A DNA stretch of 64,000 nt from Burkholderiales bacterium (GCA_003963075.1 RXJV01000036.1:1-64000); one strand, 5' to 3'. Positions 8,804 to 17,641 are shown, counted from the first letter of the stretch. The notes: generated from the sequence alone by a model not told the origin. Made by a program: numbers and translations.

Positions 8804-9373
8804 TCAGGCGCGGCGGCGGCGGCCGAGCGCGATCAACAGCGCAGATCCGGTCAGCGCCAGGCTGCCCGGCTCAGGCACGTTGGCCGCGATGTTGTCGAGC
8901 GCAAACCCGCCCGTGCCCGCAAAGCTGACCTCGGTGAGCTGGGCCCAGCGGCTGTCCAGCACCAGGTGGCTGGCACTCGACAGGTCGGCGGCGAGCGAGG
9001 CGACCTGCACGCCGTCGAGCAGGCCGCTGACGAGCAGGGTGCCGGGGCCAAAGCCAAAATCCTCGGGCAGCGCATCGAAGGACTGCAGGCTGAACAGGCC
9101 GCCGCCTTCGCGGCTGAGCGTGAAGGGCGTGCTATCGAAGCCGCCAAACATCGCGTCATCCAGCGGCAGAAAGCTCGCGGACGGCCCGCTGATGACGAAG
9201 CCCGCCTCGTGATAGCGGGCGATGTCGGTGGCGTTGTCGATGTCGATCAGGCCAGGGTGGTCAAAGGTGAGCAGGCCGGCATGCGCAGCGCCGCCTCCGC
9301 ACAGGGCGGCAGCGACTGCAGCGGCACCGACGAGGCGCGGCAAAAATGAAGCGGGGCGGTTGAGCGGTGACAT
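8804..9373 (-). CDS. PEP-CTERM sorting domain protein
   Basis: Secreted protein of 189 residues with the start at MSPLNRPAS, which follows GGAG; the 88-codon extension in the track is spurious. A signal peptide ends AAHA. The mature protein begins LLTFDHPG and resembles short lectin-like/PEP-CTERM exported domains, with no assignable function. The C-terminus is VPEPGSLALTGSALLIALGRRRRA, a complete exosortase tail. It lies 192 bases upstream of the choice-of-anchor gene on the same strand and may share its regulation. Confidence 0.82.
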   Translation of the reverse strand: MSPLNRPASFLPRLVGAAAVAAALCGGGAAHAGLLTFDHPGLIDIDNATDIARYHEAGFVISGPSASFLPLDDAMFGGFDSTPFTLSREGGGLFSLQSFDALPEDFGFGPGTLLVSGLLDGVQVASLAADLSSASHLVLDSRWAQLTEVSFAGTGGFALDNIAANVPEPGSLALTGSALLIALGRRRRA

Positions 9374-9672
9374 GAGATCTCCGTGAGGCGTGGCGGTGGC
9401 AAGAGTCAATGCGCCGGCGGGGCCGCAGCGGGCGCGAGCCCGGCCTTGGCCTGGCGGCATCTGGCATACGCAGCCCAGGCCGGACGGATGCAGGGCCGCG
9501 ACGCTTTCGCCCCCCCAAACTGGGGGAAGGGGCGGCGGCCAGCGCCTAGCATCGACACCCATGCACCGCCCTGTTCCGACCCTCGCCCCGTGCCTGGCCA
9601 CCGCCGCAGCCGGCCTGCGGCCGCAGGCGCATGCCACGCACCGGCCAGCCAGCCCGCACTGAGTTGCCCACG
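9374..9672. other. divergent intergenic region, nothing recognised
   Basis: About 300 bases between the PEP-CTERM gene and pbpC. The open frames here are extensions of neighbouring genes' frames with no domain. Promoters for both directions should lie here; none is clear enough to name. Confidence 0.4.
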
Positions 9673-12069
9673 ATGCCCCTGCCCCGTCTGCGCCGTGTCG
9701 AGCTCGCCGTCGCGGCCTTGGGCATCGCCGTGCTGGCGCTGGACCTCGCCTTCCCGTTGCCGCAGCCTGCCAGCGACGCCCCCACGCTGACCGTGCTCGC
9801 CGCCGACGGCACGCCGCTGCGCAGCTGGGCCAGCGAAGACGGCGCGCAGCGCCAGCCCACCACGCCCGAGGCGGTGTCGCCGCGCTATCTGCAGGCGCTG
9901 CTGCATTACGAGGACAGCTGGTTCCGCTGGCACCCCGGCGTGAACCCCGTGGCGCTGGCGCGCGCGGCCTGGCAGTGGGCGCGGCATGGGCACATCGTGT
10001 CGGGCGGGTCCACGCTGACGATGCAGGTCGCGCGCCTGGTGGACGAGAAGGCCGCCGGCCGCAGCCTGGCCGCCAAGCTGCGCCAGATCGCCCGCGCGCT
10101 GCAGCTGGAGCTGCACTGCAGCAAGCGCGAGATCCTGACGCTCTACCTCAACCTCGCGCCCATGGGAGGGCCGCTGGAGGGCGTGGAGACGGCCAGCCGC
10201 GCCTACCTCGGCAAGCCCGCGGCCGAGCTCTCGGCTGCCGAGGCCGCGCTGCTGGTGGCGCTGCCGCAGTCGCCCACCCGGCTGCGCCCGGACCGCGCGG
10301 TGCAGGCCGCGCAGGCCGCGCGCGACAAGGTGCTGACCCGCATGCAGACCCTGGGCGTGTGGCCCGCCGCCGAGGTGGCCGATGCCAAGCTGGAGCGCGT
10401 GTTCGCGCCGCCGCTGCGCGCGCGCTGGCTGGCGCCGCTGGCGGCCGAGCGGCTGCGCCAGCAGGCCCGCCGCGAGGGCCGGCGCGAGGCCGTCATCCAG
10501 ACCACGCTCGACGCCGGCCTGCAGGCCCGGCTGGAGCAGCTGCTGGCCGACCGGCTCAACACCCTGCCCGAGGCCAACTCGATGGCGGCGCTGGTGGTGG
10601 ACAACCGCACGCTGGAGGTGCGCGGCTACGTCGGCTCGGCCGACTTCAGCGATCCGCGCCGCGGCGCCCATGTGGACATGGTGCGCGCCCAGCGCTCGCC
10701 GGGGTCCACGCTCAAGCCCTTCCTGTACGGCATGGCGCTGGACGAGGGCCTGATCCACTCCGAAAGCCTGCTGATCGACGCGCCGCAGAACTTCGGCGGC
10801 TACGCGCCGGGCAACTTCCAGGCGGACTTCTCCGGGCCAGTCAGCGTGAGCGAAGCGCTGCAGCGCTCGCTCAACGTGCCTGCCGTGGACCTGCTGGACC
10901 GCCTGGGCCCCGAGCGCTTTGCCGGCCGGCTGCGCCACGCCGGCCTGCGGCTGCGCATGCCCGCCAACGCGGCGCCCAACCTCAGCCTCATCCTCGGCGG
11001 CGGCAGCACCTCGCTGGAGGAGCTGGTCGGCGCCTACACGGCGCTGGCGCGCGGCGGCCTGGCCGGGCGGCCGCGGCTCACGCCCGGCGCGGCCCCGCAC
11101 GAGGTGCGACTGATGAGCGAGGGCGCCGCCTTCATCGTGCGCGAGATCCTGGAAAACGGCGGCCGCCCGGGCAACCCGTTTCGTGAGAGCAACCAGCGCG
11201 TGGCCTGGAAGACCGGCACCAGCTTCGGCTTTCGCGACGCCTGGGCGCTGGGCGTGACCGACCGCTACACGGTCGGCGTGTGGGTGGGCCGGCCGGACGG
11301 CACGCCCAACCCCGGCCACTTCGGCGCTAACACCTCGGCCCCGCTGCTGCGCGACCTGGCCGCCGCCCTCGGCCCGGACGAGGCCCGCCAGCAGCTCGCC
11401 CCGCGCCGCCAGCCCGACAGCGTGCGCGCCTTGCCCATCTGCTGGCCGCTGGGCCGGGCCGAGGCCGCCACCCCGACGGCCCAATGCCTACAGCGCCGCA
11501 GCGCCTGGACGCTGGACGGCGCCGTGCCGCCCACGCTGCCGGACCGGCTGCAGCCCGGCAGCCTGGTCGAGACCGCCTGGACCCAGGGCGGCCACCGGGT
11601 GCGGCCCGACTGCGCGCCCGATGCCACACGGGCCGAGCTGGTGCGCTGGCCCACGCTGCTGGGCCCCTTCCTGGACGCCGCGCGGCTCGACCCGCTGGCC
11701 CGCCTGCCCTGGGCGCCGGGCTGCGCGCCCCGCAGCCCAGCGGCGCAGGCGCTGCGCATCGTCGGCCTGGAGCCCGGCACCGTGCTGCGGCCCGCGCCCG
11801 GCCGGCGCGACGTGACGCTGCGTTTGCAGGCCATTGGCGCCCAGCAGGGCGTCAATTGGCTGCTCGACGGCCAGCTCGTCGGCAGTGACCTGGGCAACTC
11901 GCAGACCCTGACCCTGCGCGCGCCCGGCAGCCATGCCCTGACGGCCATGGACGGCCGCGGCCGCTGGGCACGCGTCGGCTTCGAGCTGCAGGCCGAGGCG
12001 CCGGCGCGCGCAGGCAAAGGCGCCGACGATCCGGCCGTGACGAGCGCCAGCCCCAGCGCTCTTCGCTAA
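9673..12069 (+). CDS. pbpC: penicillin-binding protein 1C
   Basis: Bifunctional peptidoglycan synthase of 798 residues, anchored by one N-terminal transmembrane helix (VELAVAALGIAVLALDLAF). A GT51 glycosyltransferase domain follows, with EDSWFRWHPGVNP near 80 and GGSTLTMQVARL near 110. The transpeptidase domain carries SPGSTLKPF (catalytic Ser in STLK), SLN in LQRSLNVPAVD, and KTGT. The last ~200 residues match the PBP1C C-terminal beta-sandwich domain (QGVNWLLDGQ). Start set at MPLPRLRR; the track starts 14 codons earlier and neither has a good ribosome binding site. In many genomes pbpC follows an alpha-2-macroglobulin gene; that partner is missing here. Confidence 0.92.
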   Translation: MPLPRLRRVELAVAALGIAVLALDLAFPLPQPASDAPTLTVLAADGTPLRSWASEDGAQRQPTTPEAVSPRYLQALLHYEDSWFRWHPGVNPVALARAAWQWARHGHIVSGGSTLTMQVARLVDEKAAGRSLAAKLRQIARALQLELHCSKREILTLYLNLAPMGGPLEGVETASRAYLGKPAAELSAAEAALLVALPQSPTRLRPDRAVQAAQAARDKVLTRMQTLGVWPAAEVADAKLERVFAPPLRARWLAPLAAERLRQQARREGRREAVIQTTLDAGLQARLEQLLADRLNTLPEANSMAALVVDNRTLEVRGYVGSADFSDPRRGAHVDMVRAQRSPGSTLKPFLYGMALDEGLIHSESLLIDAPQNFGGYAPGNFQADFSGPVSVSEALQRSLNVPAVDLLDRLGPERFAGRLRHAGLRLRMPANAAPNLSLILGGGSTSLEELVGAYTALARGGLAGRPRLTPGAAPHEVRLMSEGAAFIVREILENGGRPGNPFRESNQRVAWKTGTSFGFRDAWALGVTDRYTVGVWVGRPDGTPNPGHFGANTSAPLLRDLAAALGPDEARQQLAPRRQPDSVRALPICWPLGRAEAATPTAQCLQRRSAWTLDGAVPPTLPDRLQPGSLVETAWTQGGHRVRPDCAPDATRAELVRWPTLLGPFLDAARLDPLARLPWAPGCAPRSPAAQALRIVGLEPGTVLRPAPGRRDVTLRLQAIGAQQGVNWLLDGQLVGSDLGNSQTLTLRAPGSHALTAMDGRGRWARVGFELQAEAPARAGKGADDPAVTSASPSALR

Positions 12070-12123
12070 GCTGCCATCTCCGTGCCCGAGGATGCGGCAT
12101 CCGCTGCACTCGTGGCCTGCCCG

Positions 12124-13176
12124 ATGATGATTGAGCTGTTGATTTGTATCCTGGCCGCCGCGCTCGGCGTGGTGTTTGTCGGCCTGCTGTGGTGGGGGCG
12201 TCGCCGCCAGCAGCGCGTTCGCGAGGCCGCCGCGCAGCGCGAGGCCCAGCGCGCGATGCTGGAGCAGGCCGAGCATGTGGCGCGCGCCCAGCGCCTCGCC
12301 GCTGAAGCCGAACAGCAGGCCCGCGAACAGGCCGAGCGCGACGCCGCCGCGCGGGCGGCACGCCAGGCCGCTGAAGCCGAGCGGGCACGCGTTGCGGCGG
12401 AGCGCGCAGCCCGTGAGCAAGCGGAACGGGAAGCCGCCGAGCGGGCGCGCCTGGCCGCCGAGGCCCGGGCCGAAGCCGAGCGCCTGGCCCGGGAACGCGC
12501 CGAGCAAGCGGCCGAGCAGGCGGCCCGTGAGGCGGCCGAAGCCGCCGAGGCCGCAGCCCGCCAGCGGGCCGAACGCGAAGCCGCGGAACAGGCCCGTCTG
12601 GCCGCTGAGGCCGCTGAGGCCGCCGAGGCCGCCGCCCGCGCCGACGCCGAACGCGCGGCACAGCAACGCGCGGAGCAGGAACGGGCAGAACAGGAACGGG
12701 CCGAGCAGGCCGCGGCAGCGCAACGTGCCGAGGCCGAACGCCAGGCGCGTGAACAGGCCGAACAACAAGCCGCCGCCGCGGCCCGCGAGCTGCGCGCCGA
12801 TGAAACCCTGGTGCTGGTGGCCGATGATTCCAAGATCGTGCGCGTCAAGCTCAGCCGGCTGCTCGCCACGCGCAGCTACCGCATCGCGCTGGCCGAGAGC
12901 GGCGAGCAGGCGCTGGAACTGATCGCCGCCGAACGCCCCCACGTGCTGATCACCGACGTCGAGATGCCCGGCATCGATGGCTTCGAGCTGACCCGGCAGG
13001 TGCGCGCCAACCCGGCCACGGCCACGCTGCCGGTGCTGATGATCACGTCCTCCGACGACCGCCAGCAGGCCGCCGCCGACGCCGGCGTCACCCAGCTGCT
13101 CGGCAAGCCCTTCTCGGAGGACGCGCTGCTGGCCGCCATCGAGCAGGCACGCCTGACGGTGCGCGTGCCGATCTAG
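12124..13176 (+). CDS. membrane-anchored coiled-coil response regulator
   Basis: About 350 residues in three parts. One transmembrane helix (LLICILAAALGVVFVGLLWW) is followed by roughly 190 residues made almost only of Ala, Glu, Arg and Gln, read as one long TolA-like coiled coil. A C-terminal CheY-like receiver has all key residues: the acidic pair in VADDSK, phosphoacceptor Asp in ITDVEMPG, Thr/Ser in ITSS and Lys in LGKPF. There is no output domain, so the signal must pass by protein contact. A GTG 14 codons earlier is an alternative start. No histidine kinase is adjacent. It sits 54 bases after pbpC on the same strand, so a cell-envelope role is possible. Confidence 0.8.
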   Translation: MMIELLICILAAALGVVFVGLLWWGRRRQQRVREAAAQREAQRAMLEQAEHVARAQRLAAEAEQQAREQAERDAAARAARQAAEAERARVAAERAAREQAEREAAERARLAAEARAEAERLARERAEQAAEQAAREAAEAAEAAARQRAEREAAEQARLAAEAAEAAEAAARADAERAAQQRAEQERAEQERAEQAAAAQRAEAERQAREQAEQQAAAAARELRADETLVLVADDSKIVRVKLSRLLATRSYRIALAESGEQALELIAAERPHVLITDVEMPGIDGFELTRQVRANPATATLPVLMITSSDDRQQAAADAGVTQLLGKPFSEDALLAAIEQARLTVRVPI

Positions 13177-13216
13177 GGCCTGTCAACACGACGGCAGCAG
13201 GCCCCAGGCCCCGAGC

Positions 13217-13867
13217 TCACTGGCCCTGCAGGGTCTGGCGGTAGCGCTGGCCCCGGAAGCGCAGCACCAGCTCGCGCGGGCGGATCTGCTCCAGCACCAG
13301 CTCGCCGCCGAGGCTCGCGCCCTCGCGCATGACCTCGCCGTTGACGATGACGAAGCGGCTGGCCGCGTCGTCCGAATAGACCGAACCGCTGATCGCCAGC
13401 CGTGGCAGCTCGCGGCGCGTGCTCTCGGGCAGTTCGGCCAGCCGCGGGATGCGGGCGTCCGGTGCCGGGGCCACGGCGGCCGCTGGCGGCACCGGCGGCA
13501 GATAGGGCGAGGCGGACGCCGCCGGCGCGGGCTGGGGCACGGCAGCCGGCGCGACGGGTGCGGTGGGCGCCGCCGCAGTGACCGACCGCGGCGGCAGCGG
13601 CGGCACCTGGGGTGGCACCGCGGCGACGGGCGCGGCCGGGGGCGTTGGCGCGGCGCTGTCCGGCGGGCCGCTGGCCCACCAGCTGCCGGCCCCGAGGCCG
13701 GCCAGCAGCAGCAGGCCAGCACCGGCCCAGGGCAGCCAGCGGCGCGGGCCGGTGCCTGCCGCGGGCGCGCTGCCGGGCAGCGGCTGGGCATGCAGACCGG
13801 GCACCTGGCCGCGCTCGCGTTCGCGGTCGGCTTCGGCACGGCGCAGGGCGTCGAGGATGTAGGACAT
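13217..13867 (-). CDS. gspB: general secretion pathway protein B (ExeB-like)
   Basis: Inner-membrane protein of 216 residues. It begins with the family signature MSYILDALRRAEADRERERG, has one transmembrane helix (LPWAGAGLLLLAGLGAGSWW), a long Pro/Ala linker that can span the periplasm, and a C-terminal domain (LAISGSVYSDDAASRFVIVN, then GEVMREG) typical of GspB. With GspA it helps build the type II secretion secretin through peptidoglycan. It follows gspA by six bases and is surely co-transcribed. The core gsp operon is not in this window. Confidence 0.88.
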   Translation of the reverse strand: MSYILDALRRAEADRERERGQVPGLHAQPLPGSAPAAGTGPRRWLPWAGAGLLLLAGLGAGSWWASGPPDSAAPTPPAAPVAAVPPQVPPLPPRSVTAAAPTAPVAPAAVPQPAPAASASPYLPPVPPAAAVAPAPDARIPRLAELPESTRRELPRLAISGSVYSDDAASRFVIVNGEVMREGASLGGELVLEQIRPRELVLRFRGQRYRQTLQGQ

Positions 13868-13873
13868 GGCGGT

Positions 13874-15553
13874 TCAGTCGGTCGATCGGGGGTCCAGCCG
13901 CGGCTCGGCAATGCCGGCTGCGCGGTTGACCTGCATCAGCGTGATGGGGCCGAGCCGGCCGTCCGGCTGCAGGCCCTGGCTGGCCTGGAAGGCCTGCAGC
14001 TGGCGCGTCAGCTCGGGCCAGCCGGGCGTGGCGCTGACCGGCACGGTGGGCGCCGCCGAGCCGGGCAGGCGGGCGAGCTGCGCGGCCAGCCAGTCGTGCA
14101 GCGGCGCGCTGTTGTCGGCGCGGCCAACATAGCCCGGTGGCACGCGCCACAGGGTCGTGAACTCACCCCGCCACACGGCCGCCAGCTCGGTCAGCCCCAC
14201 CGCGCGCGGCACGCCGTCCACCAGCAGCGTGGCCTGCTGTGGGTCCAGCCCCACGAGCGCGGCGAGTGCCGGCGGCTGACCCGGGCGGCGCAGCGTCAGC
14301 AGCACCGGCCGGTCGATCAGCCGGATCAGCGACAGGCTGCCGTTGCTGCTGCGGTGGCAGGCCAGGCCCTGGCGCGCGGCCGTCGCGCAGGGGTCGGCCT
14401 GGGGCGGCAAGGGCAGGCCCCAGCGCTGGGCCAGCCCGGCCCAGGCATCGGCGTCGCGTGGCGTCCAATCGGCCAGACGCAGCGGCGCCGCGGCGGGCCG
14501 TGTCGCCGGGCTGCTGCTCGCGGCCGACGCCTGCGGCAGCGCCTCTGACGCGGCGCGGGCCGTGGGTGCCGGTGAAGACGCGGCCGGCGCCGGCGACGCC
14601 GCCCGGCCGCTGCGCCCGGCCTGCGACTGCTGCTGCAGCGCCCAGGCCAGGCCGGCGCCGGCGACGGCTGCGGCCAGCAGCAGCAGGCCGATGCCGACCG
14701 GGTCGCGCCGGCGCTGGCGGCGGCGCAGGACGGGCTGGGGCGGGGCATCGAACACCTCGGCCGCGGCGCGCTGCACGATGGCCGGCGTGACCTGGGCCTG
14801 GCCGGTGGCATAACCACCCAGCAGAGCGCGGTCGCAGAGCAGATTGATGCGGCGCGGCACGCCGCGGGTGAGCTGGTGGATCAGGTGCAGGGCCTTGCGG
14901 TCAAACGGCGAGGCGCCGTTGAGGCCGGCCACCTTGAGCCGGTGGCCGATGTACTGCGCCGTCTCGGCCTCGGACAGCGCACCGAGATGAAAGCGCGCAA
15001 TCACACGCTGCGCCAGCTGCTCCAGCTCCGGCCGGGCCAGCATGCCGCGCAGCTCGGGCTGGCCGATCAGCACCACCTGCAGCAGCTTGCGCGTCGCGGT
15101 TTCGAGGTTGGTCAGCAGGCGCAGCTGCTCCAGCACGTCGGCCGACAGGTTCTGGGCCTCGTCGATGATCAGCACGTTGTTGCGGCCCGCCGCGTGCTGG
15201 GCCAGCAGGAAGGCGTTCAGCGGGTCGACAAAGTCCTTGACCGTGCGCGCCCCCGCCGGCACCGGCACGTGGAACTCGTCGCAGACGGCCTGCAGCAGCT
15301 CCGGCACGGTGAGCTTGGGGTTGAAGATGTAGGCGACGTTGCAGTTCGTCGGGATCTGCTCCAGGAAGCAGCGGCAGACGGTGGTCTTGCCAGCGCCGAT
15401 CTCGCCGGTGAGCAGCACGAAACCGCCGCCGCCGTCCAGGCCGTACAGCAGATGGGCCAGCGCCTCGCGGTGGCGCTCGCTCATGAAGAGGTAGTGCGGG
15501 TCCGGCGCGATCGAGAACGGCGCTTGTTTCAAGCCGAAGAAGGGCGCGTACAT
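13874..15553 (-). CDS. gspA: general secretion pathway ATPase GspA (ExeA-like)
   Basis: Protein of 559 residues. An AAA ATPase domain starts with MYAPFFGLKQAPFSIAPDP and carries Walker A GEIGAGKTT, Walker B NVLIIDEAQNL and GVPRRINLLCDRAL. A transmembrane helix follows (GIGLLLLAAAVAGAGLAWAL), then a Pro/Ala-rich linker, a C39-peptidase-like region (WRGEFTTLWRVPPGYVG) and a C-terminal peptidoglycan-binding motif (LQAFQASQGLQPDGRLG-type). The order matches ExeA, which binds and opens peptidoglycan for secretin assembly in type II secretion. First gene of the gspA-gspB unit. Confidence 0.9.
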   Translation of the reverse strand: MYAPFFGLKQAPFSIAPDPHYLFMSERHREALAHLLYGLDGGGGFVLLTGEIGAGKTTVCRCFLEQIPTNCNVAYIFNPKLTVPELLQAVCDEFHVPVPAGARTVKDFVDPLNAFLLAQHAAGRNNVLIIDEAQNLSADVLEQLRLLTNLETATRKLLQVVLIGQPELRGMLARPELEQLAQRVIARFHLGALSEAETAQYIGHRLKVAGLNGASPFDRKALHLIHQLTRGVPRRINLLCDRALLGGYATGQAQVTPAIVQRAAAEVFDAPPQPVLRRRQRRRDPVGIGLLLLAAAVAGAGLAWALQQQSQAGRSGRAASPAPAASSPAPTARAASEALPQASAASSSPATRPAAAPLRLADWTPRDADAWAGLAQRWGLPLPPQADPCATAARQGLACHRSSNGSLSLIRLIDRPVLLTLRRPGQPPALAALVGLDPQQATLLVDGVPRAVGLTELAAVWRGEFTTLWRVPPGYVGRADNSAPLHDWLAAQLARLPGSAAPTVPVSATPGWPELTRQLQAFQASQGLQPDGRLGPITLMQVNRAAGIAEPRLDPRSTD

Positions 15554-15610
15554 GGGGCGGCAGGATAACCAGTGCCATGCCCGCGCCGCGCCCGGGGCCG
15601 CCGCCGATGT

Positions 15611-16270
15611 TCAGCGCGGCAACGCCAGCCGTGCCGACAGGGCCGAGCCGCGCGCCCGCAGGAAGGCCTTGAGCCGGTCGGCGTAGTCCGTCGTCACCGC
15701 GTCGCGCACCGAGGGCCTCGCCGACAACGCGGTGCGCCAGGCCTGCACCCGCGGCAGGCCGTCGAACAGGCCGTCCTCCGGGATCACGTCGAAGTAGCGG
15801 AACACCGGGCCGAAGACCGCGTCCACCAGGCCGAAGCGCGCGCCTGCAAACCAGGGGCCGTCGCCCAGCACCGCGTCCAGCTGCTCGAAGCGCGCCCGCA
15901 GCGCAGCTTGGGCCCGTGCCAGCGCTGCCGCGTCGGCCGCGTTGTAGAGCGCCGCGACGCCGTTCAGCACGGCCGAGCCGAACTCCATCCAGGCCCGCTC
16001 GCGCGCCCGGGCCAGCGGGTCGGCCGGGTGCAGGCGCGGCGGCTGGGTCTCGTCCAGGTACTCGCAGATGACGGCCGATTCGAACAGCGCCTCGCCGTCC
16101 ACCACCAGCACCGGCGTCTTGCCCAGCGGCGACAGGCGCAGGAACCAGTCGGGCTTGTGCGCCAGGTCCACATCCACGCGCTCGAAGGCCACGCCCTTTT
16201 CCGCCAGCACGATGGCCGCCCGCTGCACATAGGGGCAGAGGGCATGGCTGACCAGCAGCAGCCCGCTCAC
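15611..16270 (-). CDS. glutathione S-transferase family protein
   Basis: Cytosolic GST of 219 residues. The thioredoxin-like domain has SHALCPYVQRAAI with a CPYV active site, as in omega/beta-like classes with glutaredoxin-type chemistry, then LGKTPVLVVDG and FESAVICEYLDE for glutathione binding. The C-terminal helical domain includes FGLVDAVFGPVFRY. The GTG start overlaps the stop of the upstream DoxX gene as GTGA, so the two are translationally coupled and controlled together, most likely by the divergent LysR regulator. Confidence 0.85.
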   Translation of the reverse strand: MSGLLLVSHALCPYVQRAAIVLAEKGVAFERVDVDLAHKPDWFLRLSPLGKTPVLVVDGEALFESAVICEYLDETQPPRLHPADPLARARERAWMEFGSAVLNGVAALYNAADAAALARAQAALRARFEQLDAVLGDGPWFAGARFGLVDAVFGPVFRYFDVIPEDGLFDGLPRVQAWRTALSARPSVRDAVTTDYADRLKAFLRARGSALSARLALPR

Positions 16271-16677
16271 GCGCCACCCCAGGTGAAGCGCGCGCTGCGC
16301 CGCAGCGCGCCGGCGCCGTCACCGGCCAGCCACAGCACGAGGGACGCCGCCGCGAGAAACGCCGGGTACTCCCAGCCGCCGCCCGGCGCGGTGAACACCC
16401 AGCCATTGGGCGCATGCACCCAGGCCGCGCCGAGCAGCACCGGCGCGAGCGCCAGCGCCACCTGGCGCGGGTAGACGCCCAGCAGCAGCATCGCGCCGCC
16501 CAGCGCCTCGGCCGCCAACACGGCATAGGCCAGCGCAGCGGGCAGGCCGTGGCTTTCGAAGAACTGCGCGGTGCCGGGCAGCGTGAACACGAAAAGCTTG
16601 AGCCCCGCGTGCGCGAGGTACATCAGCCCGAGGGACAGGCGCAGCAGCAGCAGGCCGAGGGCGGTCGAGGACGGCAT
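16267..16677 (-). CDS. DoxX family membrane protein
   Basis: Integral membrane protein of 136 residues with four hydrophobic segments, beginning LGLLLLRLSLGLMYLAHAGLK, the DoxX signature region, and ending in FTWGGA. The start at MPSSTAL has GGAG seven bases upstream; the 69-codon extension in the track crosses the divergent promoter and is not coding. DoxX-like proteins are linked to thiosulfate/quinone chemistry or oxidative stress in several bacteria, but most have no assigned reaction. First gene of a two-gene unit with the GST. Confidence 0.82.
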   Translation of the reverse strand: MPSSTALGLLLLRLSLGLMYLAHAGLKLFVFTLPGTAQFFESHGLPAALAYAVLAAEALGGAMLLLGVYPRQVALALAPVLLGAAWVHAPNGWVFTAPGGGWEYPAFLAAASLVLWLAGDGAGALRRSARFTWGGA

Positions 16678-16741
16678 GGAGCATCTCCAAAGCGGGTGGG
16701 AAGGCACGCACTCTAGGTAGGCATGCCGCGCATGAAAATGC

Positions 16742-16764
16742 GCAATCCGATCAAGCCTGATTGC
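16742..16764. promoter_or_regulatory. LysR-type operator candidate
   Basis: An inverted repeat GCAATC-N11-GATTGC lies in the 91-base gap between the divergent DoxX-GST unit and the LysR gene, five bases before the regulator's start codon. The ATC...GAT dyad fits the LysR operator pattern, and its position suggests autoregulation along with control of the divergent pair. Confidence 0.5.
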
Positions 16765-16768
16765 AGCC

Positions 16769-17641
16769 ATGCAATACGACATCACCCCCGCCGACCTGGG
16801 CCTGGTGCTGGCCCTGCACCGCGCCGGCACGCTGGCGGCCGCGGGTGAGCGCCTGGGCGTCAACGCGTCCACGGTGTTCCGCATGCTGCAGCGGCTGGAG
16901 CGCGGCCTGGGGCAGGCACTGTTCGAGCGCGGCCGCCGCGGCTACCGGGCGCTGGAGCTGGCCCGCGCGCTGGCCACCCAGGCCGAGCAGGTGGAAGCCG
17001 CGCTGGAGGCCGCCCGCGCCGCCGCTCAGACCCAGCCCGGCCAGGCCGCCGGCACGGTGCGCCTCACGACCACCGACACCCTGCTGCACGGCCTGCTGGC
17101 GCCCGCGCTGGCGGCCCTGCACCGCGCGCAGCCGCGGCTGCAGTTCGAGCTGCACACCGGCAACGAGCTGGCCAGCCTGACGCGGCGCGACGCCGACATC
17201 GCGCTGCGCGCCACCCACAAGCCGCCGGAGCACCTGATCGGCCGGCGCATCGGCCCCATCCGCGTGGCGCTGTATGCCGCACGGGCCAGTGCCATCCGCC
17301 ACTGGCACCAGGTGGAGGCCGGCGAGGCGGCCTGGGTGGCGCCGGACGACGGCCTGCCCGACCACCCCTCGGTGCGCTGGCGGCAGCGCCACTTCCCGAC
17401 GCTGCAGCCGGCCTTCCGCACCGGCAGCGTGCAGAGCGTGGCGGAGCTCGTCGCGCAAGGCCTGGGCGTGGGCGTGCTGCCGCTGTTCCTGGCCGAGCCG
17501 CGCCACAAGCTGCGCCGGCTGACCGAGCCGCTGGACGAGGCCGAGACCGACCTCTGGCTGCTGACCCACCCCGAGACGCGCCACCTGCAGCGCGTCCACA
17601 CCGTGTGGGCCCACCTGGCCGGAGCGCTCAGCCTGGCGTGA
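16769..17641 (+). CDS. LysR family transcriptional regulator
   Basis: Regulator of 290 residues. The N-terminal winged helix spans about residues 6-65 (LVLALHRAGTLAAAGERLGVNASTVFRMLQRLE), followed by the LysR_substrate domain from about 95 (TVRLTTTDTLLHGLLAPAL) to the end, with the usual late motif LVAQGLGVGVLPLFLAE. It diverges from the DoxX-GST pair, its likely target. Its 3' end overlaps the next LysR gene tail-to-tail by 14 bases. The co-inducer is unknown. Confidence 0.88.
   Translation: MQYDITPADLGLVLALHRAGTLAAAGERLGVNASTVFRMLQRLERGLGQALFERGRRGYRALELARALATQAEQVEAALEAARAAAQTQPGQAAGTVRLTTTDTLLHGLLAPALAALHRAQPRLQFELHTGNELASLTRRDADIALRATHKPPEHLIGRRIGPIRVALYAARASAIRHWHQVEAGEAAWVAPDDGLPDHPSVRWRQRHFPTLQPAFRTGSVQSVAELVAQGLGVGVLPLFLAEPRHKLRRLTEPLDEAETDLWLLTHPETRHLQRVHTVWAHLAGALSLA

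Noticed and set aside
12200-12800. Low-complexity repeats that look like a tandem-repeat array
   Set aside because: They are the codons of an Ala/Glu/Arg coiled coil, irregular at DNA level; not a CRISPR or satellite.
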